Of a stretch of 64,000 nt of DNA, positions 29,425 through 38,567 are shown piece after piece; position 1 is the first letter of the stretch; each line of letters begins with the position of its first letter. Below the pieces are notes generated by a model. It did not search any database. It had not been told where the DNA came from and was given only the letters and a program-made list of their open reading frames with translations. The translations under genes were made by a program, and so were the position numbers. The DNA is from Carpediemonas membranifera (Eukaryota > Fornicata), in assembly GCA_019828565.1 (NCBI GenBank), contig JAHDYR010000035.1, positions 124,001 through 188,000 of the forward strand. The letters run 5' to 3'.

Positions 29425-30612
29425 TCACTCTTGGTCATCCTCCTCATCACTCACCTCCTCGCGGATACTGACATCATCACGAGCCTCGTCATCCGCGAGT
29501 GTCAATGGCTCTGTAATAGCGCGGGCAGCGTTGGTATACTCACCGTTGAACTGTCGCTGGCCTCTCTGAATGCGAGGAAAGCAATTCACGCACACCGGAA
29601 CACGACGAGAAGGACGCTTCAACATGTCAGTTCCAGTGTCAAAAACGGTGTCCGCGATATGATCCGGACAGAACCAGTTGGAACAAAAGTAGCAGAGCAT
29701 GCTGGGTCCATCCTTAATACTTCTACCACAGTCCGCTGCTTGGGTGGTCTCGGTTGGAGGTGTACGATGAAAGCACTCGTCGTTACCATTGATTGCCTTA
29801 CAGTCATCGCAGATGGATATCTTCTGCTTATCGGCCCTGTTAGATGCCGGGTATGCCATTCGCTCCTCCAAGTAGCCACTGACACAGCTATAATGGAAGT
29901 ACCTCTCGCATTGTTGGCACTGCAGGGAGTTGTCGTCCTCAATCTTCAGCAGCAGATTCATCGGATCGTGACAGACCCCACAACACATGCGCAATGAGTT
30001 TCGTAGCTGCTGATAAGTGAAGTTGTCGAGTGCGTGGCGCCGGTTCATTCCTGTCTGGATAAGTGCCGTTGCCTGCGCCACACATGTGGAAAATTGGGAA
30101 GCGACTTGGTCGATGTGCGCTGCTTCCCGCTGTCTGTGTTCACTGGCCAGATTGTCACGAACAGTTACGACCGACTGAGGGGCGGGTTGAGACTGTTTCC
30201 GAGCCCTCTTGTCCTTCTTCTTCGAATAGGTCTGGAAGGGGATGCTGATGTAGCGCGAAACCGGAGGCTGCCATACCACAGTGCTAGTGGTACCTGATGC
30301 TGCCTGCAGGTTGTCCTGCAGCCTTGATAGGTTGATCTCGCCGAAGTCCTTGAGGAACACACCCTTGACCTTACCCTCGGTGTTGATCTGGTAAGACGAG
30401 GGGGCGAGTCCATCCAGAGCGTGGATAAGGGCATGACGAAGAGAACAAGCCATCGCTTGCTTCTTCTTGTAGAGAGCTCGGATATCATCTGGCAGAATAG
30501 CCCAGCACACCTCTGAAACCGCAACAGGCATGGCTTGAGCACAATCGCGTTGAAAGTAGAATACTTCTTTTGCAATTGCAATCAGGATTTCTCGTTTTTG
30601 GGTCTTTTCCAT
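29425..30612 (-). CDS. PHD-like zinc-finger protein, 395 aa (paralogue of 39,618-40,838)
   Basis: An intact ORF from ATG 30,612. The N-terminal 150 residues are globular and end in a VVWQPPVSRYISIP motif. A basic linker (YSKKKDKRARKQSQ) follows. The C-terminal half contains CCGVCHDPMN, SLQCQQCERYFHYSCV (a treble-clef PHD/RING-type pattern), ISICDDCKA, MLCYFCSNWFCPDHIAD and VPVCVNCFP. The tail is strongly acidic. PHD-type fingers commonly read histone tails, and the extended Cys/His ladder suggests at least two cross-brace units. The same order of parts is seen in the 406-aa protein at 39,618, so the two are paralogues inside the island. Confidence 0.65.
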   Translation of the reverse strand: MEKTQKREILIAIAKEVFYFQRDCAQAMPVAVSEVCWAILPDDIRALYKKKQAMACSLRHALIHALDGLAPSSYQINTEGKVKGVFLKDFGEINLSRLQDNLQAASGTTSTVVWQPPVSRYISIPFQTYSKKKDKRARKQSQPAPQSVVTVRDNLASEHRQREAAHIDQVASQFSTCVAQATALIQTGMNRRHALDNFTYQQLRNSLRMCCGVCHDPMNLLLKIEDDNSLQCQQCERYFHYSCVSGYLEERMAYPASNRADKQKISICDDCKAINGNDECFHRTPPTETTQAADCGRSIKDGPSMLCYFCSNWFCPDHIADTVFDTGTDMLKRPSRRVPVCVNCFPRIQRGQRQFNGEYTNAARAITEPLTLADDEARDDVSIREEVSDEEDDQE

Positions 30613-31122
30613 GATGCCTGTATGTGCACTTTAAGGTTGAAGATTGCTCACACAATTTGACTTTTCTTTATCGAATGGGATAAAGTTGAAGTAAATAAAG
30701 TACTATTCCGTTGCTAGGACAGCAAGGGGATGTTACAGTAGGAGTTTCAACACTTTTTGAGAGGATACCCCTCAGAGGTGACAGTGCAACACCCGAAATT
30801 TTGTCTATACACGTCATATACAAGGTCTAATGCATCTTTGCCAACCACTTTTAGCGTTTGTATGTGTCAGACGATCGAGTTCTGAAGAGCGACTTTGGCC
30901 AAGTCATGCGACCTTATCCTGCACTGACGATACGGAAAACGATCATAAATATTTTTTGTGACATCGACATGCGCTAATAATGTTTCCAGAGGTAGAACTA
31001 GGCTAGTAGAAGACTGTCACCCACTTTGGGGATGATCCGACGACATCGATCAAAATCAATCAAGGATTCCGGGACTTGATTCTGGGACTTTAAGTCCCGG
31101 TTAGAGTACCGGAAAACGCAGC
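30613..31122. promoter_or_regulatory. Divergent spacer with CTTTAAG palindromes near both starts
   Basis: About 510 bp between two divergently transcribed genes. CTTTAAG at 30,629-30,635 lies 17 nt before the minus-strand ATG (30,612). GGGACTT-T-AAGTCCC at 31,084-31,098 contains CTTTAAG and lies about 25-30 nt before the plus-strand ATG (31,123). The same core precedes several other island genes, so it is a candidate initiator or promoter element. The rest of the spacer is featureless. Confidence 0.4.
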
Positions 31123-32838
31123 ATGTACCAGTCCCTCAAAGGCAGTGTAGGTATCGCCCATCTGGGCAAGCGACTGAACAGCTCGACCTGGGACAAGGTG
31201 GAAACGGTGTGGTTTGATGGCGTGTACTATCTGCAGCAGGCAGTGCTTCACCCGGAGTGGCTCGAGTCTGACCAGACGAACTTCGAGCGTTGCTCTCGTG
31301 CCCTTCAGGACCCAGGCCATGTCGAGTTCCAACCACTAAAACTACTCCTGTGGCTCGACGCATGGAAGGGACATACCGCAACGTTCAAGATCCGCATCTA
31401 CGACCCGTCAGGCTTCACGTTCCCTAACCGCATCACTCCCCCCTTCCGACTCGTTGAGTGTCTTGCCGGTGAGAAGGAGCTGACGGAGGAGGGAAACCTT
31501 CAACTCGTTGAGGAAGAAGTCGAGCGGATCTATCAAGCCCTCATACCGATCAGAGGAACTGACCAGGTCACCACCTTCGACCAAGTCATCGTCATGGGCG
31601 ATCACGCGGCCATCAGGAAGCTGTCATCCGGCATCGAGGGTAATGGAGGGCACTATCCCCAGCCCTTCAACAGCATCCGTCGAGACCACAAGGCGCTGCA
31701 CCCCATTCCGGCGCACTCTCGGGTCACCTTGCATGATTTGCTCGAGCAGAAGGCAGCGTTCCACGCCGTGCAGGCCGACCCCGACCGTGTGCAGGACCCG
31801 AAAGAGGAGTATGGCAACTTCTCCGACAAGAGGGCCATCTTCGAGAACCGGCCAGAGCCCCGAGTCATCCACACGGAGCGAGTTGTCTTTTGTCCTCCGA
31901 TCATGCACAACTCGCACCGCCTGCTCGAGCAAGTGGCACGGCTATGCGCCAGCTTCCCCGCTGATCGGAACGCAACTGCCGTAGACAAGCGCAAGCTCCA
32001 GCGCATGTCATCCAACCGCAGTATTGACCGCACTGTCGGGTGCAACGAGCAGTCTGCTGCCAGAGTTCGCATGGCGAACACCACGAACGAGGATTACGAG
32101 GCTCTTCCTGAGTCCGTCCAAGATATTGTGCGACTCATTGGCTATCTCCAGGCTCTTTACTACTCAACCGAGCCTGTCACCGACAGCAAAGTCGCATTCC
32201 ACTTCTTGGCCGCGTCCATGTGCCACCTGTTCCACGTCATGCTCAGTCTGCAGGCACACCAGACAAAGCTGGCGTTGCTCCCTCCTGGGCAAGCAGACAA
32301 GGCGGAGAAGCCATGTGCCCAGACACTCTATGTCAACAGCAGGCTCACTGCCCAGCCTCTTCTTCACGATCATCTCCGAATTCTCTTTTTTACCTCCTCG
32401 AGGAGTTCTTTGAGAGAGAGTTCATCAAGAACCAGGGAGGTCCGAGCCGAGTTGCACAGGTCGGCCATGATCGAGAAGCTGTGTTTGACCGAGCAGACCA
32501 CCCTCATCTGCACGTTCTTAACGGGTATTCGCTCGTTCGGTCGCCAGGACTACTCAGTCCCCCCGCTGAACAGGCTTCGTCGTGTCCGAGTCCACCAATG
32601 CTGCAGACAAGCTCGCTCATGGTTCGCCATTCGCAGCCACATGGAGGCAAGGCACCAATTCCATGCCACGGCGGCGGTGGTGCGCCTCTTCCAGGAGCTC
32701 GTTGACGAGATGTGGCAGTACGTCAACGATTATTCGGCTTTGGCATGGGACGAAGAGTCTGGGGTGATGGTTTGCGAGTTGGCAGACATGGGTGAGGAGC
32801 TTGTTTGCTGCATTTGCGGTCATGCACGCGCTGAGTAG
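31123..32838 (+). CDS. 571-aa protein of unknown function, weak transposase-like layout
   Basis: An intact ORF with ATG at 31,123. It has a LLWLDAWKGH segment, a charged helix that ends in the motif DQVIVMGDHAAIRKL, and later RVVFCPPIMHNSHRLLEQVA. The spacing of an early Asp, a GD followed by a short helix, a variable insert and then a downstream helix resembles DDE-type transposases of large eukaryotic transposons. I cannot identify the third acidic residue or the zinc insert, so the match is weak. The C-terminus ends with a short Cys cluster, ELVCCICGHARAE. Alternative: an island-specific unknown. Confidence 0.4.
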   Translation: MYQSLKGSVGIAHLGKRLNSSTWDKVETVWFDGVYYLQQAVLHPEWLESDQTNFERCSRALQDPGHVEFQPLKLLLWLDAWKGHTATFKIRIYDPSGFTFPNRITPPFRLVECLAGEKELTEEGNLQLVEEEVERIYQALIPIRGTDQVTTFDQVIVMGDHAAIRKLSSGIEGNGGHYPQPFNSIRRDHKALHPIPAHSRVTLHDLLEQKAAFHAVQADPDRVQDPKEEYGNFSDKRAIFENRPEPRVIHTERVVFCPPIMHNSHRLLEQVARLCASFPADRNATAVDKRKLQRMSSNRSIDRTVGCNEQSAARVRMANTTNEDYEALPESVQDIVRLIGYLQALYYSTEPVTDSKVAFHFLAASMCHLFHVMLSLQAHQTKLALLPPGQADKAEKPCAQTLYVNSRLTAQPLLHDHLRILFFTSSRSSLRESSSRTREVRAELHRSAMIEKLCLTEQTTLICTFLTGIRSFGRQDYSVPPLNRLRRVRVHQCCRQARSWFAIRSHMEARHQFHATAAVVRLFQELVDEMWQYVNDYSALAWDEESGVMVCELADMGEELVCCICGHARAE

Positions 32839-32889
32839 TGAGTAAAGGAGTTTTATTGGTCAGTACATCCCATTTGGTGTGTTTCCCCC

Positions 32890-32922
32890 AACTACCAATT
32901 TTTTTTTTCAACATTGGTAGTT
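32890..32922. promoter_or_regulatory. AACTACCA hairpin upstream of 296-aa gene
   Basis: AACTACCAAT and ATTGGTAGTT form 10-bp perfect arms around a T-rich 13-nt loop, 41 bp before ATG 32,963. A near-identical hairpin precedes the gene at 38,568. Confidence 0.6.
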
Positions 32923-32962
32923 TCACAATTTTCACATTACGTCACTTGTTTGGTGAAAAACA

Positions 32963-33888
32963 ATGGAAACGCCACTTCCGACATGGCTGACGATGAATTT
33001 ATCGCAACACAAGGCCTATATTCAATATGTCAAGCTTTCAGACAAGTCTGAGCTCTTGCCGTCTGTCAGGGCCTTCTTCAACAGAGATCTGGCGACTTCG
33101 AACCTCGACTGTCTGAACTACTCATTCGTCATGTATGTCAGACCCACTACACTTCTTGTTAACACAGTCTCATCGCAATTCGTGGGGTTGAGATGGACAA
33201 CATCAAGGCTGCATGCCTTCTCTTCCGCGAGTCGTACAGGGAGGGGCAGACCCTGAGCGGACAACTGCACCAGGAGCGGTTTGTCATCGGCTTACGGACA
33301 GCCGTCTCCTGCAGAGGTCTTGGGTTCGCGAGGGTGCTTCTTAGCATAGCATCTGCCGAAGAACTCGTCCGACTGCAGTGCGACAAGCGACTCCAGGACA
33401 TGTATGCGTCCTTTGGCCTCAAGGAGTCATCGGACCCGTCGCAGGTCGAGCAGCTGGTGGACACGGGGGGCAACCCACTTGCCATTGTCACGATGGAGGG
33501 CACGATGGGTCCCAACAAGTGGACCAACCTCGGCAAGAGCCTGACAGAGTGCTGTGGGATGATAATGCAAGGCTCTACGTTGATCCGCGTGACCAACCAT
33601 GGTAATAGACTTGATCAGCACGCTCATGGGATGCCTGCTTCCGACAAGAGGAGTGTTGACTCGTTCGTGGAACGCACCCGTGTGTCCGTGCGCCGTGAAC
33701 GTGCGGCAAAACGGCCTAACGTCACCCGAATCAGGCAGAAGTTGATGATTATCCGCCATTACAACCTTCGTTCTTTCACGCTGGTCAAAGAGATCAAGGA
33801 AACGAGGACCGAGATGCGTAAGGAGAAGAAAGCCAACTTCTGGGACAGTGAATGGAATATTTCCGTTGAGGATGACGAAGAAGTGTAA
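32963..33888 (+). CDS. Unknown 296-aa protein with one intron
   Basis: Two exons, 32,963-33,132 and 33,168-33,888, are joined after removal of a 35-nt intron with GTATGT and TTAACACAG ends. The spliced frame is open across the junction (FVI/LIAIRGVEMDN) and totals 296 codons plus stop. Without splicing the first ORF runs into nonsense. The protein is helical, with MGPNKWTNLGKSLTECCGM in the middle, a basic region (RVSVRRERAAKRPNVTR) and a charged C-terminus. No family is recognised. It is convergent with the next gene, 24 bp apart. Confidence 0.7.
33133..33167 (+). other. Spliceosomal intron (35 nt)
   Basis: Starts GTATGT and ends TTAACACAG. Removal restores frame exactly. The fused branch-point and acceptor motif is the kind known from Giardia and Trichomonas introns. 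Confidence 0.85.
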
Positions 33889-33912
33889 ATGAAATGAAAA
33901 TAAAACAAGAAT

Positions 33913-34675
33913 TTATAGCTCCTGTGCCGAACACTCTAAGTAGTAATTCATGATGGCTTGGTATACCTTGCGACGCAGCACATCACGCGATTCAGCCTCA
34001 GCACGTTCCGCATTCCGCTTCGCAATGACAGAAGTGAGCTGACTGAGTGTCTTAGCCTCCTTCTTCAGAACTCTGGTGGGTCTGGCGAAGATGAGATCCG
34101 CGTCGCGGTCACGGCAAGGCTTGCTCAGGACGAGCTTGACGTCATCGACCGTCACACCGCACGATGAAGCAGCGAAGGCATGGACCTTAGCCCGGTAGGC
34201 GATGGGAATGCGGTGAAAGGCATCATCCATCTCGCGGACAGTCGCGATGAGTGGGTCGTCCGTGTCCAGCTCATCTGTCTGGGCGTCAAGACTGAGGAGA
34301 GCCTTGAAGCGGTGACGCTTGTCCTCATCACCGCCTCCCTGCCACTTGCGGCTGATCTCTTCGACCGACTGGAGATTGCCGTAGAGCTTGTCCTTCTTCA
34401 AGGAGGCTACTTTCATCTTAGGGACCTCGGCGGCAAACTTCTGGCTGAAGTCGACAACCCATCCGTTTGCGCGGGTAATATCGTCATTATTAGTGAGGAA
34501 ATTGCTGATAAAGGTCTGAACAATCTCGATGGGCGTCTTGTGAGCTTTTCGGGCTGTTTTCGTGGACTTGTTGGACTTGCTCTGGCTCTTTTTGCTGCGC
34601 TTTCTTGCCAAGAGCCATTCTCCTCTCCTTTTGAGCTTCAGTGGCCTGTATATTGCCTTGTTTACTTCTTGCCAT
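33913..34675 (-). CDS. Unknown basic/helical protein, about 253 aa
   Basis: ATG at 34,675 (MARSKQGNIQATEAQKERRM). The frame changes once in a T5 run (34,589-34,593, plus strand), most simply a run-length error, giving one ORF to 33,913. The N-terminus is Lys/Ser-rich and nuclear-localisation-like (KSQSKSNKSTKTARKAHK). The remainder is helical (IEIVQTFISNFLTNNDDI, KAKTLSQL-like) with a conserved-looking VKLVLSKPCRDRDADL loop. No domain is recognised. A TTTTAAG motif lies about 10 nt before the ATG. Confidence 0.5.
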
Positions 34676-35368
34676 CGTTGTTTCCTTAAAATGCGTGTGA
34701 AAATGTGAAATGAACTGTGACTCTCGACATTGCTGCGCAGCTATGGTATTCCAACGGCACAGAACGGGTTTATAGCATGCATATGATCCATTCTGGTGCC
34801 TTTATCCTCTATAACCAACATCAGTCCATCAAAAATGAATCTTGCAACAGAATACTCATCCACACGCATCGAGAACGAAAAAGAAGCATATAACCAACAT
34901 CAACAACCTAATAGAAGGCTGCATGCAAGCGTAGAGCTCTCCTAGTCAATTCTTCATTTTCACCACCATCGATCTCCACGTCAGGGATGAAACCGTGCGC
35001 CCAAAAGCTCAGAGATGCCGTTATAGATGATATAACGACGTCTCTGAGCTTTTCAGCGATTTCAGTTTCTGGCCACCTCCAAGTTCTGGATAAGCTACAA
35101 TCCTGTCAATGTTGTCCTCAGAGGACACTGAAAAATTTAATCTGTGTCCTCTGAGGACCAAATTGACAAAATCGAAAAATGGAGCGATGAGATGCCCATC
35201 GAAAAACGGCCAAAAACAGCGCAGGTGCAGAATGAGCTGAAAATCGGCCAAGGGGTAGCTCTTGGGTCTTTATGGCTGATCGGAGGTATTTACATGACAG
35301 CTGGCAATATTTATTGAGATAAAACGTATTTCATTTTTCGAGAAAGTCTTCTGAGGACCAAATTGACA
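34676..35368. other. Gene-free spacer with two long palindromes and a direct repeat
   Basis: Arms 35,003-35,025/35,031-35,053 match at 21 of 23 positions around a GATGA loop. Arms 35,105-35,128/35,144-35,167 match at 22 of 24. CTGAGGACCAAATTGACAA at 35,151-35,169 recurs exactly 200 bp downstream at 35,351-35,369, where it abuts the ATG of the next gene. No coding potential. Confidence 0.75.
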
Positions 35369-37545
35369 ATGGTTAACGAAGACATCATCTCTCTCGGCAA
35401 ACTGAAGGAGACAATGCTTGCTCCTGACGATTCTGGTATGTCACTTTCATTTTCACGGTCCTATTTACACAGATGATTCATTCCGTGCATACGACGCCCT
35501 TTCGTCCACAAAGAGCCGTATAACCTGGCTGCAAGATCACGGCATCGTCTCTGATGACCCTCTGTTCTTCGTTTGCGTCCGTCTGATCAGCATTCGTACG
35601 ATCAACGTTGTTTTCGGGTTCCCGTTGAAGCGCACTTTAAGCCAGCACGTTCACGACTATGGAGTTGCCAAACTACGCGCGATATGTGACGCAACTAACC
35701 GCAACTACCTCTGCGAGGTCGACTTTGACTCTCCCGACACAATTGAGGCATTCCGACGGAAGTTTTGTGACCACTTCACCGCCAAATCTGTTCATAAGGC
35801 TCTAGTCGGCGTCGACTCGCTCCCTGTTGAGAAGCAGGTTGAGATTTACCGCGCATTCCACCTTGTGTTGCGCCACAAGGACTCGAAGAAACTCGATTCT
35901 CGTGTTCCGGCAGGCCAATTTGGCCAGTTTATCGCCCACGCCCAGCTCAGCAAGAAGCTGTCCTTCGCTGGCTCAGAGAAGCTGGCCGAGGAGTTGGCTA
36001 AGATCGGTTCGCTCGATCCGTCAGCTCCTCTGAAGAGGAAGATCGCTCGTCTTGAGAAGGAGCTCGCCTCATCGACTGCTGCTCTGATGAAGGTCCAAGA
36101 GGAGTTAGTCCGGGCCCAGGATCGCTCAGCAGCAGCCACCAAGCCTTCTTCCGTCGTTGCTGCCCCTCAGCCGCTTCCGGTTGTCGACGCAGAGTCCACG
36201 ACACACGATGAATTTTCCGACACTGACGAGTCCGAGTCTGATGACCACTCTGAACCGGCCGCCATGCAGGGTGACGGCGTTCCTTTGCCCCAGACTGATC
36301 AAGACATCGACGTAGAGTCCGATGTGGACGACACAGACACCGTTGGTTCTCTCCTTCAGCAGCTAGACGACACCATTGCAGGCCTTGATGATGTCCCTGA
36401 GTCTGTGCGCTTGTTGGAGCAGTACGAGCCCTTGATAAAAACGGCTTGCTGAGGAGAGGGAGGCGAGGGAGGCGCTTGAACAGGCTAACAGAGAGTCTGA
36501 GGAGTCCCAGAAGAGACTTAAAGCTGAGTTAGGTCAGCAGAAGGCCGAGGATCAGGCGATCCATCAGTTTACTCAAGCAGAGTTGGCACGGGCGAGTGAG
36601 GCTGGGCTTGAAGCGCTCGCCGATGAACTCGAGGACAACTGGGCTGAGCTTGTCAGGCGCGCCGAGGAGGCAACAGTGGAGCTTGACCGCTACGTTCCTC
36701 TCGCTGCCTTGATGGTACTGTTCCAGAGGAACAATGTGACTGGAGCCTTATGGACTCGGATCAATAGCACCATGATGAGGTACGGGGGCCAGAAGTTCAT
36801 AACGGTCCCACCCCTCGACCTCGGTCTGTCGCCAGAGATGAAGGCTATCATCAAACAGCACTCTCCGACGCCTGCCAATGTTCCCCCTATGCAGATATAC
36901 TTACGGAGCGACGTTGATAGGCAGAAGTACATCGACGTGGAGTACGACAAGGTAGGCGAGCGAGTTCTCAAAGATCGTAAGAGTTGGCGGAAGATTGCAG
37001 TCAACCCGGATGGATTGTGCATCGGCTACTGCCTGCAGAAGGTTGAGAATGGCGAGTTCGACAAGAAGTTTGCGGCAGAGGAAGTGGCAGCAGTGAGGGA
37101 GGAGGTGCGCGCCTGGGGATTCTCCGATGCTGGCGAGAGGCTGAGGCTTGAGACGTCTAACGTGTTCGTGCCCACCCTGATGTTCGACGATGCCACTGAT
37201 TGGTACAGCAACTTTGGTGTCATGGCCTGGTCAGCTCTGAAGAGCAAGACTGTAGTCGTTATCTGGGTCAAGATGTTGACGTACCATGACAAGTATATTG
37301 TGCGGATGCATTTGACGGAAGTTTATGAGTCCGGCATGGTCCGGCGTGGATCTGATGAAGATGTGGCTGCGGCGCAAGCTATTGTGGTCGTCAAGGATGA
37401 GCATGCGACGCTATTTGTCCGCAAACGTTCAAAGGGTGGTAAGAGAAAGGCTCATACGACTTATATCAAGCGCAAGGCAGTCGATAAGGATCGCGAAAAG
37501 AGAGTTGTTGATGCCGAGGACGTTAAGCGTGGAGTTCCCGAGTAA
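35369..37545 (+). CDS. Large coiled-coil protein, one intron and one homopolymer frameshift
   Basis: Exon 1 is 35,369-35,435 and exon 2 starts at 35,473; a 37-nt intron (GTATGT...TTTACACAG) separates them and splicing keeps frame (LAPDDS/DDSFRAYD). The frame then ends at 36,452, but dropping one A from the A5 run at 36,437-36,441 continues it through KRLAEEREAREALEQ into the 320-codon frame that stops at 37,545, about 714 aa in all. Residues about 200-245 and 345-420 are coiled coil, with an acidic stretch between them. The C-terminal globular part contains WRKIAVNPDGLCIGYCLQKV, resembling the start of an OTU-type cysteine protease (DGxC), and ends in a basic tail. The OTU resemblance is only a motif impression. 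Confidence 0.55.
35436..35472 (+). other. Spliceosomal intron (37 nt)
   Basis: GTATGT donor and TTTACACAG acceptor; removal joins the 22-codon first exon in frame to the main ORF. Confidence 0.85.
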
Positions 37546-37570
37546 AAAAGAGATGTTTTGACATTTTAAT

Positions 37571-38381
37571 TCATTTCTTCCGCTTCTTGAGTGCCGGATA
37601 CTGCTCCAGGAACCTTGTGAGATAGTTTGGATGAGAAATGGGCAGACTCGGGAACCTAGCAATGGTTAAGACCTCACCCGCATCAAAGAAGATCTCGCCG
37701 TAACTGATACGAAGAAACTCTTCGGCCTGAATGACGTTCGTCGACTCAACCGCAAGGACTGGAAGGTCCTTGAGCAAACGGTTGGTGAACTGGCAGTTGG
37801 TGTCACTCTCACTGTGGTTGATGAGGTGTACACCAATGCCTTCACCTTCGCCTGCGTCGACGTGAAGGTTGCTAGCGTCGAATGAAATGCTGTGTAAAGG
37901 CATAATGAACAATGAACAAACACCATGTTGCTGTTATTCGCGTGGTAGTCCTCGTCGGACACAATCCTACCGGCGTAAATGCCGAGGAGCTTTCCGGGCT
38001 CAATTGCGGCAGTTGCAATGAGGCCTCTACCCACGTCCGTGTGGTCGGGGAGCCAGACAAGGCTGCACCTCAACGGCAATGGAGGGGTGGGTCAGCCGGG
38101 TGGATAACCAACTCGGGGGTTCGAGGGGAGTAAGGTCCTTCTCGGCCTCCTTAAGCTCCCCTGATCGACTCCTCGGGAGTGTTTGGGTAGATCGCGGCGA
38201 CCAGATCCGGATGCAGTGCCTGAGTATGCACAACGGATTCAATGATGGAATCTTCGCTTGAGGAATCCTCCTGAGAATCATTTGAAGGCGCAGACGGCGG
38301 CGTCTTGCCCGCAGTGGACGTAATGGGTATTCTGATACCCCCAGGCTGCGGCTTTGGTGGGAGCGCCTTTCTTCTCGCCAT
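37571..38381 (-). CDS. Second SET-domain protein, one intron, two homopolymer frameshifts
   Basis: ATG at 38,381 (MARRKALPPKPQPGG). Frame changes fall in four-base runs at 38,158-38,161 and 38,084-38,087, and a 32-nt intron lies at 37,890-37,921. The resulting protein has the SET hallmarks: GRGLIATAAIEPGKLLGIYA followed by GRIV, a VISFDASNLHVDAGEG strand formed across the splice junction, a good LINHSESDTNCQF (NHS motif), and NVIQAEEFLRISYGEIFF in the place of the post-NHS GEExxxxYG. Catalytic motifs are better preserved than in the SET protein at 26,945-27,661. The N-terminal 80 residues are Pro/Ser-rich and acidic. Confidence 0.65.
37890..37921 (-). other. Spliceosomal intron (32 nt) within SET gene
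   Basis: On the minus strand it starts GTTTGT and ends TTTACACAG. Splicing joins NNSNMV to ISFDASNL and restores the SET fold. Confidence 0.8.
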
Positions 38382-38530
38382 CTGATTTTTTTTTGCAAAC
38401 GGACACGCGGTATTTCTCGGGATTGATGGGGCCGTCTCACACCGTAAAAGGACACACATACAATATCTTATCTGTAACACCAGAATGCTTGCTTATTGTG
38501 GTCCATATCCTTCCCTATAGCTGGTTCGGC

Positions 38531-38563
38531 CAACTACCAGTGTTGGAAAAAAAGTGGTAGTTG
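38531..38563. promoter_or_regulatory. CAACTACCA hairpin at gene start
   Basis: CAACTACCA/TGGTAGTTG, 9-bp perfect arms with a 15-nt loop, ending 5 bp before ATG 38,568. It matches the hairpin upstream of 32,963. Confidence 0.6.
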
Positions 38564-38567
38564 CCAA

